From Lewinellaceae bacterium (GTDB lineage Bacteria > Bacteroidota > Bacteroidia > Chitinophagales > Saprospiraceae), in NCBI GenBank assembly GCA_020636025.1, contig JACJYQ010000002.1, positions 124,001 through 188,000 on the forward strand: 64,000 bases of DNA, read 5' to 3'. The notes beneath the pieces were generated by a model, which was given only the letters and a program-made list of their open reading frames with translations, was not told the DNA's origin and searched no databases. The number at the start of each line of letters is the position of its first letter. Positions within the stretch are counted from its first letter, which is position 1. The translations under genes and the position numbers were made by a program. Below, one piece after another: positions 1 through 7,852 of this stretch.

Positions 1-498
1 ATTTTGGATGACAGGCTTAAATTCCGCATACAATTTATCAAAAGTAGATTTCTGCAGGTAACGGGTAGCAGCGTCCTGGTTGCCCATCAGGATATTCATG
101 GCATCCTGGAAAGTCATGCCTTTGATGGCGGCTACAAAAATTGGCTTGGCTTTGGTAGCAGCGTCTTCTGCCGCGCGGTTCATGCGCTCGGTTAAGTCAG
201 CCTCAATGTTGCCGAATCCAGGTACATTTTTGAGTTTGGAAACTACTTTTTGGGCTTCGTCGGGAACAAGAATTTTATACGGACTCTTGAAATATCCGTC
301 TTTGGCCGAAAGGAAATCAACAGCCTCTCCGATACCTGCATTCAAGGCTTCTTTCAGGCCGTTACCGGCTTCTTCCTGGGAAATATCGCCGCCTTTGGTC
401 ACAACATCCTTGGCTTTTTTGAGAATGCCGTTTAGTTGCGCATTTGATAATTGAGTCAGCATTAAAGCTGTAAGCAAAAGGAGTGTTCTTTTTATCAT
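1..498 (-). CDS. DUF4197 domain-containing protein (3' end outside window)
   Basis: The reading frame is open from an ATG at 498 to the window edge (166 codons), so the C-terminus is missing. It begins with a short signal peptide (MIKRTLLLLTALMLTQLSNA, cleavage before QLNGIL). The mature part fits the DUF4197 family: an early helical segment (GILKKAKDVVTKG), then GLKEALNAGIGEAVDFLS, a KILVPDEAQKV segment, and later FVAAIKGMTFQDAMNILMG with a GNQDAATRYL motif. Family members are periplasmic or envelope proteins of unknown function found in Proteobacteria and Bacteroidota. The upstream gap carries a heptamer repeat array. The family assignment is from recognised motifs. No function is proposed. 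Confidence 0.85.
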   Translation of the reverse strand, partial: MIKRTLLLLTALMLTQLSNAQLNGILKKAKDVVTKGGDISQEEAGNGLKEALNAGIGEAVDFLSAKDGYFKSPYKILVPDEAQKVVSKLKNVPGFGNIEADLTERMNRAAEDAATKAKPIFVAAIKGMTFQDAMNILMGNQDAATRYLQKSTFDKLYAEFKPVIQN

Positions 499-591
499 AG
501 CTAATGTGTTTTAATTTTTAATCCGACAAAGTAAACGCAAAACCTCAGCGCCAGTTACATGCAAATGCCCGGCTTAGGGAAAGTTTAACAG

Positions 592-796
592 GATAATGAA
601 CAACGAATAATGAACAACGAATAATGAACAACGAATAATGAACAAGGAACAATGAACAGGGAACAAGGAACAACGAAGCTATCTTGGTGGGTTTTTGGAT
701 TTATACCAGGCTTCCTAAACCTATTTAGCAATACCATACCGCCCTTTTCACATTGTTCGTTGTTCGTTGTTCATTGTTCGTTGTTCGTTGTCCATT
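592..796. repeat. inverted heptamer array, GAACAAC/GAATAAT family (copy 1)
   Basis: This fills most of the 303-nt gap 499-801. The left arm (592-676) is a run of 7-nt units GAACAAC, GAATAAT and GAACAAG. The right arm (748-796) is the same family on the other strand (ATTGTTC, GTTGTTC). About 70 nt of unrelated sequence separate the arms. The two arms can pair into a long imperfect stem. The right arm stops 5 nt before the stop codon of the MFS transporter. No gene or RNA is visible in the rest of the gap. Confidence 0.85.
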
Positions 797-801
797 AAAT
801 T

Positions 802-2070
802 TTACCTCGGCTTATACCCTTTCATGGCATAATACAAGATATAAACATAGCAGGGGATCATCACTATCAGGAAGGCTGATTGGAAGCTGATCTTGGTTTC
901 CAGAATTCCATAAAGTTGTGGCAAAAGAGCTCCCCCGGCAATACCCATGATCAGGATGGCAGAGCCTATTTGAGTGAATCGTCCAAGTCCGTTAATAGCC
1001 AATGGGAAAATTGCCGGCCACATCACAGCATTGGCAAGGCCTAGCAGAGCGATGAAGGTTACGGCGGTAGAACCGGTTGTGAAATAGGTTAGGGTGGTTA
1101 ATATCAAACCCAGTATCGCAGAGTATTTCAGAAAGCTCTGTTGAGAGATAAATTTCGGGATCAAAATGATGCTCAATACATAACCAATCAGCATGCCCAC
1201 CAGCGTGAATGAAGTGAAGTATTTAGTCTGATCCGGATCAAAATTGAGTGAGCGGCCGTAAATACCGATCACGTCACCGGCCATCACCTCGGCCCCTACG
1301 TAAAAGAAAATTGCCAGCGCGCCCATCACTAAATGGGGGAATTGCCATACACTATTGCGGCCTGCTGCCAGGGAGGAGTCGCCCGTTTCTTCTGTATCTG
1401 ATGTGTCAATTTCAGGAAGATTGGAACGGCGGATCATCAAGGCAAGCGCAAATAACACAATGGCCATAATTACATACGGAGTCACTACCCGGTCGGCCAG
1501 TTGATCCAGCAATCCTGCTTTTACTACATTATCCGTCGCTGCTGTGACCTGTTCTTCAATTTCTCCGGCATTTTTGAGTACGATGCTACTTAAAATGATC
1601 GGACTTAGAATACCAGCCACCTTGTTGCAAATACCCATGATGCTGATGCGCTGAGCCGCGCTGTCAATAGGACCGATGATGCTTATATATGGATTTGAGG
1701 CGGTTTGCAGAAGCGCCAGTCCCATACCCTGCACAAACAATCCACCCAGGAACAGCGGATAGGCTCGTGAGCCGGCAGCCGGAATAAAAATCAAACAACC
1801 AACTGCCATTACGGCGAGTCCCAGCGCCATGCCGTCTTTGAAGCCGGTTCTCTTTAAAATTTGCGAAGATGGGATGGCCAGAAAGAAATAGCTGATGTAA
1901 AAAGCAAAGGTTACGAACAGCGCCTGCACGGTATTCAACTCGCACGCCAGTTTCAGGAACGGAATTAATGTGCCGTTAAGCCAGGTCACAAAACCGAAGA
2001 TAAAAAAAAGAAGTCCTATGATCGTGATCTGATACAGGTAGTTACTATTACGGGTGCTGGAATTCTCCAT
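802..2070 (-). CDS. sugar MFS transporter, FucP/GluP type
   Basis: A 422-residue inner-membrane protein with about 12 hydrophobic segments, the normal size for the fucose/glucose/galactose:H+ symporter branch of the major facilitator superfamily. Diagnostic stretches are the first helix with GFVTWLNGTLIPFLK, the helix 4-5 region ending GLALLQTASNPYISIIGP, and ICNKVAGILSPIIL. The likely role is proton-driven import of a hexose or deoxyhexose. The exact sugar cannot be read from the sequence. It is divergent from the nucleotidyltransferase at 2188, with 117 nt between the two starts. A second Met is absent near the N-terminus, so the ATG at 2070 is accepted. Confidence 0.88.
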   Translation of the reverse strand: MENSSTRNSNYLYQITIIGLLFFIFGFVTWLNGTLIPFLKLACELNTVQALFVTFAFYISYFFLAIPSSQILKRTGFKDGMALGLAVMAVGCLIFIPAAGSRAYPLFLGGLFVQGMGLALLQTASNPYISIIGPIDSAAQRISIMGICNKVAGILSPIILSSIVLKNAGEIEEQVTAATDNVVKAGLLDQLADRVVTPYVIMAIVLFALALMIRRSNLPEIDTSDTEETGDSSLAAGRNSVWQFPHLVMGALAIFFYVGAEVMAGDVIGIYGRSLNFDPDQTKYFTSFTLVGMLIGYVLSIILIPKFISQQSFLKYSAILGLILTTLTYFTTGSTAVTFIALLGLANAVMWPAIFPLAINGLGRFTQIGSAILIMGIAGGALLPQLYGILETKISFQSAFLIVMIPCYVYILYYAMKGYKPR

Positions 2071-2187
2071 ACTTTTGCAGTCCTTTTTAATGAGTGGAAT
2101 TCTTCAGGTCTTTTGAGACAGCCGTAAATGTAAACAGCTCCGGCAGAATAATTCACCAATAATTCTTTCGATAAACACGATTATTAC

Positions 2188-3078
2188 ATGAAACCAACGC
2201 TATTGATACTGGCAGCCGGCATTGGCTCGCGCTACGGAGGACTCAAACAAGTAGACGGAATCGGACCCGGCGGTGAAGCCATTTTGGAATACTCGGTGTA
2301 CGATGCCATCCGCGCCGGATTTGGCAAAGTGGTTATTGTAATTCGAAAGGATATTGAGGAGGCTTTTCGGGAAAAAGTGGGTAGAAAATTTGAAAACCAG
2401 ATCCAAACGGAATACGCCTTTCAAGAACTCGATACAGCGCTGGAATTTCTGGATGAAAAGCCATACCGCGAAAAGCCCTGGGGAACCGGTCATGCCATAT
2501 TATCAGCAAAAGAGCATCTGAACACGCCTTTTGCCACGGTTAATGCTGACGATTTTTATGGATTTGACGCTTTTCAGACGCTTGCCGGATTTCTTTCCAA
2601 GGAATGCACACCCCAGCGATATGGCATGGTGGCTTTTGAATTGGGCAAAACACTCTCCGAAAACGGCGCCGTTTCCCGCGGCGTTTGTTCTGTAAACGAC
2701 GATGGTTTTCTGACAGACGTAACCGAGCGCACAAAAATTGAACGCTACCCCAACGGCATTCACTACAGCGATGCAGACGCACAACGCCACCTCCTGGCAG
2801 AAAACACGCCGGTTTCCATGAATCTCTGGGGACTTCATCACAGCCTGATGATAGAACTGGAAAAACAATTTCAGGAATTTGTAATGACAAATCAGGGAAA
2901 TCCAAGAGCCGAATTTTACATCCCCAGCGTGCTTAACAACCTGCTTGTAGCCAATAAAATTGACCTAAAAGTGCTGCACTCTCCCAGCAAATGGTACGGC
3001 GTCACCTACGCCGAAGACAAGCAAACCGTACAACAAGCCCTCGCCACAATGGACTACCCAAAAGGTCTTTGGAAATAG
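2188..3078 (+). CDS. sugar-phosphate nucleotidyltransferase family protein
   Basis: A 296-residue cytosolic protein of the NTP_transferase family. The N-terminus has the nucleotide-binding loop LILAAGIGSRYGGLKQ, a variant of the canonical LAAGxGxRxxPLT, followed by GPGGEAILEYSVYDA. A metal-binding NADDFYGFDAF segment lies near residue 118. Family enzymes transfer a nucleotidyl group to a sugar 1-phosphate. The loop here reads YGGLKQ rather than the usual LTxxxPK, so the substrate is uncertain. The gene stands alone between the divergent MFS transporter and dnaE. Start ATG at 2188. No strong ribosome-binding site is visible, which is common in this phylum. Confidence 0.8.
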   Translation: MKPTLLILAAGIGSRYGGLKQVDGIGPGGEAILEYSVYDAIRAGFGKVVIVIRKDIEEAFREKVGRKFENQIQTEYAFQELDTALEFLDEKPYREKPWGTGHAILSAKEHLNTPFATVNADDFYGFDAFQTLAGFLSKECTPQRYGMVAFELGKTLSENGAVSRGVCSVNDDGFLTDVTERTKIERYPNGIHYSDADAQRHLLAENTPVSMNLWGLHHSLMIELEKQFQEFVMTNQGNPRAEFYIPSVLNNLLVANKIDLKVLHSPSKWYGVTYAEDKQTVQQALATMDYPKGLWK

Positions 3079-3124
3079 AATCGGGTTTCTTTGGTTTAGC
3101 AGGTCAATTCTGGTGCTGAATTTC

Positions 3125-3132
3125 TATCTTTG
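3125..3132 (+). promoter_or_regulatory. candidate -7 box (TATCTTTG) upstream of dnaE
   Basis: Matches the Bacteroidota -7 consensus TAnnTTTG, on the dnaE strand. It lies 218 nt before the dnaE ATG and just ahead of the inverted repeat array. No TTG element sits 19 nt upstream, so this is weak. Confidence 0.3.
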
Positions 3133-3152
3133 AGCAATAAAATTCTATAAGG

Positions 3153-3347
3153 CGCAATGTATCAATGCGTAATGCGCAATGGTTGATTTTGTGTGGCCTT
3201 TTATAATAAGGCTGTTTTGTTCTTCGCTTGATAATTGATTTACTCCAGTCTTAAATTATCGCCATTCAGACCAGCCTCTATTACTTTATGTTTTACTAAA
3301 ATATTTCAAACTGCGCATTGGTACATTGCGCATTGATACATTGATAC
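3153..3347. repeat. inverted 15-nt repeat array, CAATGTA/CAATGCG family (copy 1)
   Basis: Left arm 3153-3182 and right arm 3312-3347 are inverted copies built from alternating 7- and 8-nt units (CAATGTA, TCAATGCG). About 130 nt of AT-rich sequence separate them. The right arm ends 2 nt before the dnaE ATG and contains an in-frame TTG (3326) that extends the dnaE frame by eight repeat-encoded codons. Confidence 0.85.
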
Positions 3348-3349
3348 TC

Positions 3350-6300
3350 ATGCCTGATTTCGCTCACCTCCACTGCCACACTCAATATTCACTTCTCGAC
3401 GGAGCAGCATCCATTCCGGGGCTGTTCAAAAAAGCCGCTGCCGATGGCATGAAAGCGCTGGCCATTACCGATCACGGGAATATGTTTGGCGCTTTTCAGT
3501 TTGTGGCTGAAGCCGGCAAGCACGAGGGGGTAAAACCTATTGTTGGTTGTGAGTTTTATGTAGTGAAAGACCGGCATCGGCGAACATTTACAAAAGAAGA
3601 TAAGGACCGCAGATATCATCAGTTGTTCCTGGCAAAAAATCCGGAGGGCTACAAAAATCTGGTGAAACTCTGCTCCCTGGGCTACATGGAAGGGCTTTAT
3701 GGTAAATACCCGCGTATTGATAAAGAATTGGTGTTGCAGTATCATGAGGGACTCATTGCCACTACCTGCTGCATAGGCGCTATGGTTCCGCAAACAATTT
3801 TGTCAAAAGGTGAAGAAGAGGCCAAAAAGGAGTTTGAATGGTGGCTGGATATATTCGGGGAGGATTATTACATTGAAATTCAGCGGCATCAGATGCCCGA
3901 GCAGGATCAGGTGAATGAGGTGTTGCTGCGCTGGTCGAATGAATATAATGTAAAAGTGATCTGCACCAACGACTCCCATTATGTGGATCAAAAAGATGCC
4001 AATGCGCATGATATTTTGTTGTGTGTAAATACTGGTGAAAAGCAATCCACCCCGGCCATTCGCGAGTTTGTAGAAGAAGGAACTACGATGAAAGGTGGGC
4101 GTTTTGCGTTCTGGAACGACCAGTTTTATTTTAAAACCCAGGCCGAAATGGGCGCCCTGTTTTCCGATGTTCCGCAGTCGCTCGACAATACCATGGAGAT
4201 TGTGGACAAGTGTGAGCATCTGAAGCTGAAGAAAGACATACTGCTCCCCAACTTCGTCATACCTCAGGAGTTTCATACACAGGATGACTTTCTGCGACAC
4301 CTTACCTGGGAGGGCGCCAAAAGCCGATACAAGGAAATCACACCCGAAATTGAAGAGCGCTTGAATTTCGAGTTGCACACCATCAAAACCATGGGCTTTG
4401 CCGGCTACTTTTTGATTGTAGCTGACTTCATTAATCATGGTAAAGATATTGGGGTGTTTATCGGCCCTGGTCGTGGCTCGGCGGCCGGAAGTGCAGTGGC
4501 TTACTGTATCGGTATTACCAATATAGACCCGATAAAATACCAGTTGCTGTTTGAGAGATTCCTGAACCCCGATCGTAAATCAATGCCAGATATAGATACT
4601 GATTTTGATGACGAAGGCCGTCAGAAAGTCATTGATTATGTGGTGGAGAAATACGGCAAACAGCAAGTCGCGCAGATCGTGACCTACGGCACTATGGCCG
4701 CCAAAATGAGCATCAAGGACGTATCTCGTGTGCTTGATCTTCCGCTGGATCAAGCCAATGCGTTGGCTAAGCTGGTGCCAGATAAACCCGGTATTTCCCT
4801 CAAAAGAGTGCTGACAGCTCCCATCACCGGCGACGGTTCCTTGTCTACAAAGGAGAACCTGATGGCTGACGACATTGAGAATGCCAAAAAACTCCGCGAA
4901 TATCTGGAAGATGGAAACTCGCCTGAAGGTGCCGTTTTGAAGGAAGCCCTGGTTTTGGAAGGGTCTGTGCGCGGTACAGGCATTCACGCGGCAGGCATCA
5001 TCATTGCACCGAAAGACCTTACCGAGATCATTCCGGTTTGTACCTCTAAAGAATCGGAACTGCTCATTACCCAATATGAAGGTTCCATCATCGAGGATGC
5101 CGGGGTTATTAAGATGGACTTTTTGGGCTTAAAAACCCTTACCATCATCCGCGATGCTTTGAGGCTCATCGAGCAGAATCACGGGGTTAAAATCGTAATC
5201 GATGACATCCCGCTCGACGACGCGAAAACCTATGAACTGTACCAGCGCGGTGAAACAAACGGCACTTTCCAGTTTGAAAGCGCCGGCATGCAGAAATACC
5301 TGCGTGATCTTAAGCCAGATAAGTTTGACGATCTTATTGCCATGAACGCGCTTTATCGCCCTGGCCCGCTCGAATACATTCCCGACTTCATTGCGCGAAA
5401 GCACGGCCGACAAGCCGTTTCTTATGACCTGCCTGATATGGAGGAATACCTTCAGGAAACATTCGGTATTTGTGTGTTTCAGGAGCAGATCATGTTGCTG
5501 TCGCAGAAATTAGCCGGCTTCTCCAAAGGCGATGCGGACGTACTCCGTAAAGCCATGGGTAAAAAGCAAAAGGCAGTGCTGGATAAGATGAAGGGTCAGT
5601 TCATCGAAGGTGGCACTGAGCGCAAACACCCGGCTGATAAACTGGAAAAGGTATGGACCGACTGGGAAGCATTCGCTTCTTATGCCTTCAATAAGAGTCA
5701 CTCTACCTGCTATGCCTTTGTGGCTTATCAAACTGCCTATCTGAAAGCGCATTACCCTTCGGAGTACATGGCGGCAGTGCTCACTCATTCGCAGAACAAC
5801 ATCGACAAGATCACCTTCTTCCTGGAAGAGTGCAAGCGCATGGGGATCATGGTGTTGGGGCCTGATGTAAACGAATCGCTGGTTAACTTTTCTGTGAATA
5901 AGGAAGGGCATATCCGATATGGTATGGGTGCTGTTAAAGGTGTGGGTGAAGCTGCTGTTGAGATCCTGATTGAGGAGCGCAACGATAAAGGGCCTTTTGA
6001 GACAATCTTCGACTTTATGCGCCGTATAAACCTGCGTACCATAAACAAGCGGGTAATGGAAAGTCTGTCTTATGCGGGCGCTTTCGATAGTTTTGGCTTG
6101 TCGAGATCCGTATTTTTTGCCGCTACTGATAAGTTTGAAACGTTTATAGAACACCTGCTGAAATACGGCAGTGCCCATCAGGAAGACGCGATCATGTCGA
6201 CCAATTCCCTGTTCGGTGATCTTTCATCTACCGTTAGTATTCCTGAACCTACCGTGCCAAAATCCAGTGACTGGGGCTTGATTTATAAACTGCAAAAGGA

Positions 6301-6904
6301 ACGAGATGTCATTGGTATTTATCTCAGCGGCCACCCCCTGGATGATTTCCGTTTTGAGTGGGAAACCTATGCCACGCCGCTTGATAAAATGAGCAATTTC
6401 CATGGCAGAAAGGTGAACATCGCGGGCTTTGTTCTAAAAGCCGAGCACCGGATCAGCCAGAAAGGCACGGGGTGGGGCCGTTTCACCATCCAGGATTACA
6501 CCGACTCCCTGGAAATTGTCATGTTTTCTGAGACCTACGCCAAATTCAGATCCTTCTTTGAAGAAGGTACCAGCGTATATGTGGAAGGAGAGTTTAAGAA
6601 GCGATACAACTCGGAAGAATATGAGTTCCGTGTGACCAATGTCAGGTTATTAGAGGCTGTTGGAGAAGAGAAAACCTCTTCCATTACCTTGCAAATCCCG
6701 ATTGAATCACTTACTGAAGATCTGATTAACAAGATTGAAAAACTCTGCTCTCAACACAAAGGCAAGCACACCCTGAAAATGGAGCTGATCGACCATCAGA
6801 ACCGCGAGAAAATGGCCTTCCTGGCGAATGGGAAAAAAGTGCAGGTTGGGAATGAGTTTTTATCAGAGATTGAGATGCTGGGGATAACATGCGGAGTGAA
6901 TTAA
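3350..6904 (+). CDS. dnaE: DNA polymerase III subunit alpha (DnaE)
   Basis: Replicative polymerase, 1184 residues, a normal length for the Bacteroidota enzyme. The N-terminal PHP domain begins FAHLHCHTQYSLLDG, with the GTGIHAAGI region near residue 545. The catalytic aspartates of the C-family palm sit in PDIDTDF (D414 and D416). RPGPLEYIPDFIARKHG and CVFQEQIM follow, then the helix-hairpin-helix region and an OB fold (VNIAGFVLKAEHRIS, RFTIQDYTDSLEI) near residues 1010-1080. The frame is also open from a TTG at 3326, but those codons belong to the repeat array. The ATG at 3350 puts the PHP motif at the usual distance from the N-terminus. The stop codon is followed at once by another copy of the repeat. 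Confidence 0.97.
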   Translation: MPDFAHLHCHTQYSLLDGAASIPGLFKKAAADGMKALAITDHGNMFGAFQFVAEAGKHEGVKPIVGCEFYVVKDRHRRTFTKEDKDRRYHQLFLAKNPEGYKNLVKLCSLGYMEGLYGKYPRIDKELVLQYHEGLIATTCCIGAMVPQTILSKGEEEAKKEFEWWLDIFGEDYYIEIQRHQMPEQDQVNEVLLRWSNEYNVKVICTNDSHYVDQKDANAHDILLCVNTGEKQSTPAIREFVEEGTTMKGGRFAFWNDQFYFKTQAEMGALFSDVPQSLDNTMEIVDKCEHLKLKKDILLPNFVIPQEFHTQDDFLRHLTWEGAKSRYKEITPEIEERLNFELHTIKTMGFAGYFLIVADFINHGKDIGVFIGPGRGSAAGSAVAYCIGITNIDPIKYQLLFERFLNPDRKSMPDIDTDFDDEGRQKVIDYVVEKYGKQQVAQIVTYGTMAAKMSIKDVSRVLDLPLDQANALAKLVPDKPGISLKRVLTAPITGDGSLSTKENLMADDIENAKKLREYLEDGNSPEGAVLKEALVLEGSVRGTGIHAAGIIIAPKDLTEIIPVCTSKESELLITQYEGSIIEDAGVIKMDFLGLKTLTIIRDALRLIEQNHGVKIVIDDIPLDDAKTYELYQRGETNGTFQFESAGMQKYLRDLKPDKFDDLIAMNALYRPGPLEYIPDFIARKHGRQAVSYDLPDMEEYLQETFGICVFQEQIMLLSQKLAGFSKGDADVLRKAMGKKQKAVLDKMKGQFIEGGTERKHPADKLEKVWTDWEAFASYAFNKSHSTCYAFVAYQTAYLKAHYPSEYMAAVLTHSQNNIDKITFFLEECKRMGIMVLGPDVNESLVNFSVNKEGHIRYGMGAVKGVGEAAVEILIEERNDKGPFETIFDFMRRINLRTINKRVMESLSYAGAFDSFGLSRSVFFAATDKFETFIEHLLKYGSAHQEDAIMSTNSLFGDLSSTVSIPEPTVPKSSDWGLIYKLQKERDVIGIYLSGHPLDDFRFEWETYATPLDKMSNFHGRKVNIAGFVLKAEHRISQKGTGWGRFTIQDYTDSLEIVMFSETYAKFRSFFEEGTSVYVEGEFKKRYNSEEYEFRVTNVRLLEAVGEEKTSSITLQIPIESLTEDLINKIEKLCSQHKGKHTLKMELIDHQNREKMAFLANGKKVQVGNEFLSEIEMLGITCGVN

Positions 6905-6906
6905 TT

Positions 6907-6941
6907 GTATCAATGCGAAATGAACTAATGCGCAATTTTTT
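6907..6941. repeat. heptamer array remnant after dnaE
   Basis: Units TCAATGCG, AAATGAAC, TAATGCG and CAATTTT begin 3 nt after the dnaE stop codon and run directly into the 142-bp inverted element. The same family lies on the outer side of the partner element at 17365-17383. Confidence 0.7.
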
Positions 6942-7083
6942 AATGCGGAATGCGGAGAGATGAGTGAGGAATTCAATATTACATTGCGAAATAAAACAGC
7001 CCTGAAGGGGCGAAATCACCCAACAGCGGGCAAAGCCCGTTGAGATGGAATCTAAAAAGAGCAAGCCCTGAAAGGGTGAAATC
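6942..7083. repeat. 142-bp element, left copy, flanking the metal cassette
   Basis: Inverted partner of 17223-17364. Three blocks match in the same order and with identical spacing. Block 1 is 6942-6969 against 17337-17364 (26 of 28 bases). Block 2 is 7021-7043 against 17263-17285 (23 of 23). Block 3 is 7062-7083 against 17223-17244 (22 of 22). The gaps are 51 nt and 18 nt on both sides. Block 2 is itself a small palindrome (CGGGC AAA GCCCG). Together the two copies enclose 10.1 kb holding only the metal-efflux genes. The surrounding gap 6905-7250 otherwise contains just a candidate promoter. Confidence 0.9.
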
Positions 7084-7224
7084 ATTAATTGGTACAAATA
7101 CTGGAGTCAGGTCTGCATATTAGTAATATGCAGATCTTTCCCATCCGCTGTAATCAAGCCAACATCTCCATAATTTCGAAAACATTTGCCGGAATATTGT
7201 AAATTCGGAGCTTGTGAAGCATGT

Positions 7225-7232
7225 TACCTTTG
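7225..7232 (+). promoter_or_regulatory. candidate -7 box (TACCTTTG) for the metal cassette
   Basis: TAnnTTTG match 18 nt before the likely TTG start of the HYC_CC_PP gene. It is the only good promoter-like box seen upstream of the five co-directional metal genes. The nearest TTG upstream is 25 nt away rather than about 19, so strength is uncertain. Confidence 0.4.
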
Positions 7233-7250
7233 CAGAGAAATTGAAGAATT

Positions 7251-7721
7251 TTGCACAAAACTTCACTGACATATCGCATTACCGCACTTCTGCTGGCCTT
7301 TTCGATGTTCTTTTCATCGAAAGGTTTCCTAGTGGATATGCATTACTGTCGGGGAACCCTGAAATCAGTCAGTTTTATCGGGAAGGCAAGAAATTGCCAT
7401 GATCTGGCACGGGCAGCTAGCCATCACAAAAGCGGTTGTCGGCATCACCAAAAGGTGGTACAAAAAAGTAGTGGCTGTGCCGATGACAAGAATTGCTGTT
7501 CCAATAAAACGGTACATATTCAATCTGACCAGGATCAACAGGCTCCGGGTTATGCTGACTTGGCGCTTAGTATATCGTTTCAGCCATTTGTACTATACTC
7601 ACCTCCAACCCTTTCTCTTGGTGGATTAACTCCAGACCGGGAAACCCTCATCTTTGAGCATTACAAGCCACCCTTAATACCCAGGGACATTCCTGTCCTT
7701 ATGCAGTCTTTTCTTATTTAG
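7251..7721 (+). CDS. HYC_CC_PP family protein (metal-associated)
   Basis: A small secreted or envelope protein of about 156 residues, recognised by the three signatures that name the family. These are DMHYC after the signal-like N-terminus (residues 29-33), a paired cysteine in DKNCCSN, and YKPPLIPRDIPVLMQ at the C-terminus. A His/Cys-rich middle (HHKSGCRHHQK) fits metal binding. No ATG is available. The frame opens after a TGA at 7242, and TTG 7251 or CTG 7266 are the candidate starts, followed by a hydrophobic stretch (ITALLLAFSMFFSS). It is the first gene of the metal-efflux cassette, 131 nt before the RND pump. The precise role is unknown. Genes of this family typically accompany heavy-metal efflux genes in Bacteroidota. 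Confidence 0.8.
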   Translation: MHKTSLTYRITALLLAFSMFFSSKGFLVDMHYCRGTLKSVSFIGKARNCHDLARAASHHKSGCRHHQKVVQKSSGCADDKNCCSNKTVHIQSDQDQQAPGYADLALSISFQPFVLYSPPTLSLGGLTPDRETLIFEHYKPPLIPRDIPVLMQSFLI

Positions 7722-7852
7722 ACAGTACTTTTCTATTTCTCGGGATCCGCCTTGCACAGCCAGGCAGGGGTCTGTTGGCTATTGTATTTACCATAATCAT
7801 AATAGCTACCTCTGGATAACAGAGATCGTGTATAACGAAAAGTATCTGCCAC

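Noticed and set aside
3326..3349. TTG at 3326 as the dnaE start
   Set aside because: The eight extra codons are repeat units. The ATG at 3350 gives the normal N-terminus ahead of the PHP motif.
7214..7629. Frames at 7214-7402 and 7399-7629 as separate metal genes
   Set aside because: They overlap the HYC_CC_PP frame in other phases and lack its signature residues. Only the 7251-7721 frame shows a signal segment, HYC, CC and PP motifs.
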